From positions 1-34,030 of the forward strand of contig JADZCA010000019.1 in assembly GCA_020851795.1 (NCBI GenBank): a stretch of DNA of 34,030 bases, in the 5' to 3' direction. The position numbers were made by a program, and so were the translations under genes. This document shows, piece after piece, positions 30,536 to 34,030 of the stretch (positions are counted from its first letter, which is position 1; each line of letters starts with the position of its first letter). Source of the DNA: Planctomycetota bacterium (GTDB lineage Bacteria; Planctomycetota; PLA2; JAEUHO01). A model generated the notes under the pieces. The model worked only from the letters and a program-made list of their open reading frames with translations, had not been told where the DNA came from and searched no databases.

Positions 30536-30630
30536 GGTGCCCGGCACGGTTGTATCGATCGCCTGCAACCGGCAAGCGATGAGTACAACGGTGCCCGGCA
30601 CCGTTGTATCGATTGGTTGTAGGTGGCACG
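30536..30630. repeat. REP-like pair, GGTGCCCGGCAC + GTTGTATCGAT
   Basis: GGTGCCCGGCACSGTTGTATCGAT occurs at 30536-30559 and 30590-30613, 54 bp apart, with one internal mismatch. Between them GTTGTATCGATCGC can pair with GCGATGAGTACAAC, giving an imperfect hairpin. The second copy is followed by a further GGTTGTAGGTGGCAC. The surrounding stretch from about 30501 is clearly richer in A and T than the rest of the window. It lies between two minus-strand genes, and shares the GGTGCC/GGCAC core with the palindrome at 5383-5417. Confidence 0.75.
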
Positions 30631-30643
30631 GATGCGGCGCGCG

Positions 30644-32365
30644 TCAGAGGTTCTTCTTCGGCTCGTAGGGGTGGTCGCGCTTGCGCAGGATGCGCACCGA
30701 GCGGAGCGTGTCGCAGGCGTCGAGGCGGTCCACCACGTCCTGGCCGGCGGCCACGGTGGCGAACACGCAGAAGCCGTTCTCGGCGATCGACGGCTTGGGC
30801 CCCGTCATCACGAAGAACTGGCTGCGCACGCGGCGGTCGAGCGCCATCGCCCACCCGACGGCGCCGCGGAAGAAGCCGTGGCGCGGGTTGGACTCGACCG
30901 GGATCCACCACGACGACCCGCCCGCCCCCGCGGTCGCGCACCCGTCCCCGCGGCTCGAGGGGTCGCCCCCCTGCGCGATCCCGGCGCCGACCACGCGGTG
31001 GAAGCGCGTGCCGTCGTAGAAGCCCTGCCCGTCGGGCCCCTTGCTCGCCTCGGCGAGGTGGACGAACTGCCGCACCGACTCCGGGCAGTCGTCCTCGAGC
31101 AGGCGCAGCAGCACCGGGCCCTTCGACGTGTCGAGCAGCGCGAGCGGGAGGTCGTCCTTGCGCTCGTCGGCCGCCCGCGCCTCGCGGTCGGCGCGCCACG
31201 ACGCGCCCCACGTCCGCATGCGCGCGGCCTCGCGCCGGTACGCCGCGCCCAGCTGCTCGGGGAGCCCGTCCGCGGCGCGGTCCCACCACGCGGCCGACGC
31301 CTCGAAGTCCTCGGCGTCGCGCGCGACGAGCGCGGCCACGCGCAGGTCCTCGGCGGCGTCGAGCCCGGTCGCCGTCGTCGCGAGCGCGCGCGCCACCCCG
31401 AGCGCCTCGGCCGGCCGGTTGACGAGCTGCAGCGCCTGCGCGTACGCCCGCAGGTCGTTGCGCGTCCACGGCTCGACCGCGGCGACCGCGCGCAGCCCGG
31501 CGAGCGCGGTCGCCTCGACCGCCGCCTCGTCCTTGGCGTGCTCGACGGGCACCTCGCCGTCGAAGGTGCCGAGCAGCTCGAGCACCTTGCGGTGCGCCGC
31601 CTCGCCCTTCGCCGCGAGCTCGCGGTCGGCGGCGACCCACGCGTCCCAGTCGCTGCGCGCGAACGCGCCCGCGCCCCCGCGGCCCTCGAGGCGCGGCGTG
31701 CGCGCCCACCGCGCGACGCTGCGCAGGTCGGCGGGCAGGGCGCCGGGCGTCCCCGCGAGGTCGAGGCCCGCGGGGAACGTCACGGTCGAGGGCGTGCGCC
31801 GCGGCATCACGAGCGACACGCACCAGCGCAGCGGCGGCGCCTCGTCGCCCGCGACGCCGAGCACCGACAGCGGCACCGCGAGCTCCATCGCCGCGGCCTC
31901 GCCGAGCCCGGAGAAGCGCGCCACGACCTGCCCGTCGGTCCGCACCCACCGCGCCCCCGCCGCGTCGCGCACCTGCAGCAGCGCGTGCGGCCGGTTGTGC
32001 TCCCACGGCTCGACCTGCAGCACCACCGCGCCCGGCGCGTCGAAGCGCGCGTCGTCGGCGGTCGCCACCGCGTGGAGCACGACGTGCCACGCGCTCGGCC
32101 ACGGCCGGCCGAGGCGCAGCGCGAGCAGCAGCGTCCCCTTGACGTGCTTGGCGCGCAGCTCCCACCCCGCGCTCGTGCCCACGAGCCGCGCGGCGTCGTC
32201 CCACTCCGCCGGCAGCACCGTGCCGTCGAGCCCGACGGCGAGGCCGGCGGGGACGGCGACGTCGGCGCCCGCGGCGACCGGCGCGGGCGCGTCCGCGGCG
32301 CGCGCGGAAGGCCCGGTGGCGAGGAGCGGGAGGAGCGCGAGGAGGGGGAGGAGGGCGCGGCGCAT
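30644..32365 (-). CDS. CBM9-like/helical/cyclophilin-type peptidyl-prolyl isomerase fusion
   Basis: A 573-residue protein from ATG 32365. Residues 1-24 form a signal peptide (RRALLPLLALLPLLATGPSA, then RAAD). Residues about 35-195 resemble a CBM9-like beta-sandwich (VGLDGTVLPAEWDDAARLVG is the usual DG...EW..A opening). A helical, TPR-like middle (about 220-380; LRAYAQALQLVNRPAEALGV) follows. The C-terminal part from about 405 is cyclophilin-like: LLDTSKGPVLLRLLEDDCPE, the catalytic-arginine motif FHRVVGAGIAQGGDP, and SQFFVMTGPKPSIAENGFCV with the following VFATVAAGQDVVDRL. Cyclophilins isomerise Xaa-Pro bonds. The fusion implies an exported folding factor with a ligand-binding head. It shares a divergent promoter region with the aminotransferase at 32419. 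Isomerase activity is inferred from the motifs. Confidence 0.85.
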   Translation of the reverse strand: MRRALLPLLALLPLLATGPSARAADAPAPVAAGADVAVPAGLAVGLDGTVLPAEWDDAARLVGTSAGWELRAKHVKGTLLLALRLGRPWPSAWHVVLHAVATADDARFDAPGAVVLQVEPWEHNRPHALLQVRDAAGARWVRTDGQVVARFSGLGEAAAMELAVPLSVLGVAGDEAPPLRWCVSLVMPRRTPSTVTFPAGLDLAGTPGALPADLRSVARWARTPRLEGRGGAGAFARSDWDAWVAADRELAAKGEAAHRKVLELLGTFDGEVPVEHAKDEAAVEATALAGLRAVAAVEPWTRNDLRAYAQALQLVNRPAEALGVARALATTATGLDAAEDLRVAALVARDAEDFEASAAWWDRAADGLPEQLGAAYRREAARMRTWGASWRADREARAADERKDDLPLALLDTSKGPVLLRLLEDDCPESVRQFVHLAEASKGPDGQGFYDGTRFHRVVGAGIAQGGDPSSRGDGCATAGAGGSSWWIPVESNPRHGFFRGAVGWAMALDRRVRSQFFVMTGPKPSIAENGFCVFATVAAGQDVVDRLDACDTLRSVRILRKRDHPYEPKKNL

Positions 32366-32373
32366 CGCCCCCG

Positions 32374-32379
32374 ATCCTA
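32374..32379 (-). promoter_or_regulatory. Putative -10 hexamer TAGGAT
   Basis: On the minus strand TAGGAT is followed by CGGGGGCG and the ATG at 32365 (8-nt gap). It faces away from the plus-strand TACGAT at 32403, 23 bp distant, forming a compact divergent promoter. Confidence 0.5.
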
Positions 32380-32402
32380 CGGGGCGTCGCCCGCCGCGCG
32401 GA

Positions 32403-32408
32403 TACGAT
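32403..32408 (+). promoter_or_regulatory. Putative -10 hexamer TACGAT
   Basis: TACGAT followed by CGCCCCGGCC and the ATG at 32419 (10-nt gap). No Shine-Dalgarno and no TTGACA-like -35 are visible at the usual distance. Confidence 0.5.
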
Positions 32409-32418
32409 CGCCCCGGCC

Positions 32419-33744
32419 ATGCTGTCCGACCGCGACCTCCTCGCGCTCCGCGCCGAGTTCCCCGCACTCGCCCGCCGCCGGCGCGGGAAGCCCCCGATCT
32501 ACCTCAACAGCACCTGCATGAGCCTGCGGCCGCAGCCCGTCGTGGACGCGCTGGTGCGCTACTACGCCGAGTTCCCCACCTGCGGGGGCGGTCGCACCGA
32601 GGGCGCGCGCCGCCTCGACAACTGGTTCATGGAGGAGCTGCGCGAGCACGAGGAGGCCGCCCGCGAGGCGATGCGGGCCCTGCTCAAGGCCGAGCGCGTG
32701 GACGAGGTCGTCTGGACGCGCAACACCACCGAGGCGATCAACCTCGTCGCGCGCGGCTTCCCGTTCGAGCCCGGCGACCGCATCGTCCTCTCCGAGCGCG
32801 AGCACAACAGCAACCTCGTCCCCTGGCTCGAGGTGGCGCGCCGCCTGCGCGAGCGCGCCGGCGACCCGGCGCTGCCGGTGCTCGACGTCTTCGACCTCGC
32901 CCCCGACGGCGCCTTCGACCTCCGCAAGGCCCTCGCGGCGATCGGCCCCCGCACGCGGCTCGTCGCGCTCGGGCACGCGAGCAACCTCGACGGCACGACG
33001 ATCCCGGACGCCGACCTGCGCGCGGTCGCCGACGCCGTGCACCGCGTCGGCGGCGTCCTCCTCCTCGACGCGGCGCAGAGCGTCCCGCACCGCGCCGTGG
33101 ACGTGCGCGCGCTCGGCGCGGACTTCCTCGCGTGCTCGGTCCACAAGATGTGCGGCCCGACCGGCGTGGGCGTGCTGTGGGGCCGCTACGAGCTCCTCGA
33201 GCGCCTCGCGCCGCACGTCGTCGGCGGCGACACGATCCGCGACACGTGGCACGACCGCGTCGAGTACAAGCGCCCGCCCGGCCGCTTCGAGGCGGGCCTG
33301 CAGGACTACGCGGGCATCGCCGCGACGGCCGCCGCGGTGGACTACGTCGCGCGCCGCGTCGGCTTCGACACGATCGAGGCGCACGAGCGCCGGCTCAACA
33401 CGCTGCTCTCCGAGCGGCTGCGCCCGCTGCAGGGCGAGCACTTCTGGCTGCGCGGCCCCGCCGACCCGGCCCTGCGCGGCGGCGTCCTCACGATGACCTC
33501 GCCGCTCGGCGGCATCCTCAACACGATCCAGGCCACCGCCGACCGCGAGTGGAACGTGATGCTGCGCAAGGGCATGTTCTGCGTGAACGCGTACCTGCAC
33601 CGGCGCTTCGACGCCGACGGCACCGCGAAGAACAACCTGCGCGCCTCGATGTACTTCTACAACACCGAGGAGGAGGTCGAGACGCTCGCGAAGGTGGTCG
33701 AGCGCGTCGTGCGCGACCCGCTCGGCGCGATGGACGACGAGTAG
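32419..33744 (+). CDS. Class V aminotransferase, SufS/cysteine desulfurase-like
   Basis: A 441-residue PLP enzyme from ATG 32419. Class V members of the SufS/CsdA type remove sulfur from cysteine for Fe-S cluster and other sulfur pathways. Visible features: IYLNSTCMSLRPQPVVDALV near the start, VVWTRNTTEAINLVARGFPF, SEREHNSNLVPWLEVARRL, VLLLDAAQSVPHRAVDVRAL (PLP-binding Asp), and SVHKMCGPTGVGVLWG, with Lys243 forming the Schiff base. The C-terminal segment has Cys388 (RKGMFCVNAYLHRR) at the position of the catalytic cysteine of SufS (RAGHHCA in E. coli), followed by LRASMYFYNTEEEVETLAKV. The first part of that loop is unlike SufS, and no suf neighbour is present, so kynureninase-like, lyase or other class V activity cannot be excluded. 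Confidence 0.85.
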   Translation: MLSDRDLLALRAEFPALARRRRGKPPIYLNSTCMSLRPQPVVDALVRYYAEFPTCGGGRTEGARRLDNWFMEELREHEEAAREAMRALLKAERVDEVVWTRNTTEAINLVARGFPFEPGDRIVLSEREHNSNLVPWLEVARRLRERAGDPALPVLDVFDLAPDGAFDLRKALAAIGPRTRLVALGHASNLDGTTIPDADLRAVADAVHRVGGVLLLDAAQSVPHRAVDVRALGADFLACSVHKMCGPTGVGVLWGRYELLERLAPHVVGGDTIRDTWHDRVEYKRPPGRFEAGLQDYAGIAATAAAVDYVARRVGFDTIEAHERRLNTLLSERLRPLQGEHFWLRGPADPALRGGVLTMTSPLGGILNTIQATADREWNVMLRKGMFCVNAYLHRRFDADGTAKNNLRASMYFYNTEEEVETLAKVVERVVRDPLGAMDDE

Positions 33745-33751
33745 CCGCCGC

Positions 33752-33770
33752 CCCGGGCCCCGCGCCCGGG
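33752..33770 (+). terminator. GC hairpin after the aminotransferase gene
   Basis: CCCGGGC (33752-33758) and GCCCGGG (33764-33770) form a 7-bp stem with a 5-nt loop, 7 nt after the stop. No T-run follows. Confidence 0.35.
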
Positions 33771-33819
33771 CCCTCGCTCCCCGTCCCCCGCGCCCGGTCC
33801 CCCTCGGGCCGATCCCCTA

Positions 33820-34030
33820 GCCCGCCGAATTCACGAGCCGACGAGGTCGGGGCGGCGTCTTGCGCCCGGGCGTGACGTGGGGCCCGGTGGCGATTCGATG
33901 CGCGTCGCCACGCGTCGTCCGCTCCTCGACGTGGTGCCAGAACACGCCGTCGTCGCGGCCGACGCGCGCCCGGGCGCAATCCGCGAGCCCCGACGGAGGC
34001 CTGACGTTCGATCGGCGCCCGACGGGCCTC
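33820..34030 (-). mobile_element. Inverted-repeat element, copy D (reverse orientation, cut by window edge)
   Basis: GCCCGCCGAATTCACG at 33820-33835 is the right-hand end of the element read on the opposite strand. The rest aligns with the reverse complement of copy B (GAGCCGACGAGGTCGGGGCG..., GTCGTCCGCTCCTCGACGTG...) to the window edge, about 23 bases short of the other terminal repeat. Divergence from copy B is by scattered substitutions. Confidence 0.75.

Overview
The window is very GC-rich bacterial DNA (about three quarters G+C by eye). Genes are tightly packed on both strands with strong G/C preference at third codon positions. Several secreted or anchored proteins are built from tandem carboxypeptidase-regulatory-like (beta-sandwich) modules, alongside an FG-GAP propeller lipoprotein, a HEAT+VWA protein, a CBM9-like/cyclophilin fusion and a sulfatase-modifying-factor-like fusion. 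This mix suggests an uncultured member of the Planctomycetota. That is inference; no rRNA or marker gene fixes the taxonomy, and another GC-rich phylum is possible.

Layout. 204-4633: a small unknown protein diverges from an apparent operon of two unknown integral membrane proteins and a MATE exporter, followed by a CPBP-type intramembrane protease. 4738-5423: a frameshifted helical-repeat gene whose 3' end is built from a perfect GGTGCC/GGCACC palindrome. 5471-8858: a secreted protein with a cysteine-less thioredoxin-like fold, then an FG-GAP lipoprotein. 9030-14173: two long anchored proteins of carboxypeptidase-regulatory-like modules. 14239-17178: a glutaredoxin-like protein and an FGE-like/proline-rich linker/TM/redoxin-like fusion. 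17221-20366: aspartokinase divergent from a 2-isopropylmalate-synthase-like enzyme with a STAS protein behind it. 20366-20665: repeats. 20697-25307: a third modular secreted protein and a Tex homologue with a long Arg/Gly/Asp-rich tail. 25525-26945: a TIM-barrel isomerase-like protein and a small single-TM protein. 27140-27418: repeats, then rsmB (27468-28820). 28907-32365: a HEAT+VWA protein and a CBM9-like/cyclophilin protein. 32419-33744: a SufS-like aminotransferase, then another repeat copy running off the window.

Two themes stand out beyond the genes. First, many start codons lie only 6-13 nt downstream of a TANNNT hexamer (most often TACGAT or TAGGAT), without a Shine-Dalgarno sequence, which suggests frequent leaderless or very short-leader transcription; two of these promoters are divergent, one sharing a single overlapping hexamer. 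Second, intergenic DNA carries several repeat families: a 233-bp element with 16-bp terminal inverted repeats (four copies or fragments), a 35-bp-period array containing GGGGTCAGGTGAC, and GGTGCC/GGCACC palindromes. No transposase, integrase, CRISPR or tRNA/rRNA gene was seen. I did not find a clear new multi-gene defence or metabolic system; the strongest candidates for novelty are the inverted-repeat element, the promoter architecture and the unusual domain fusions.
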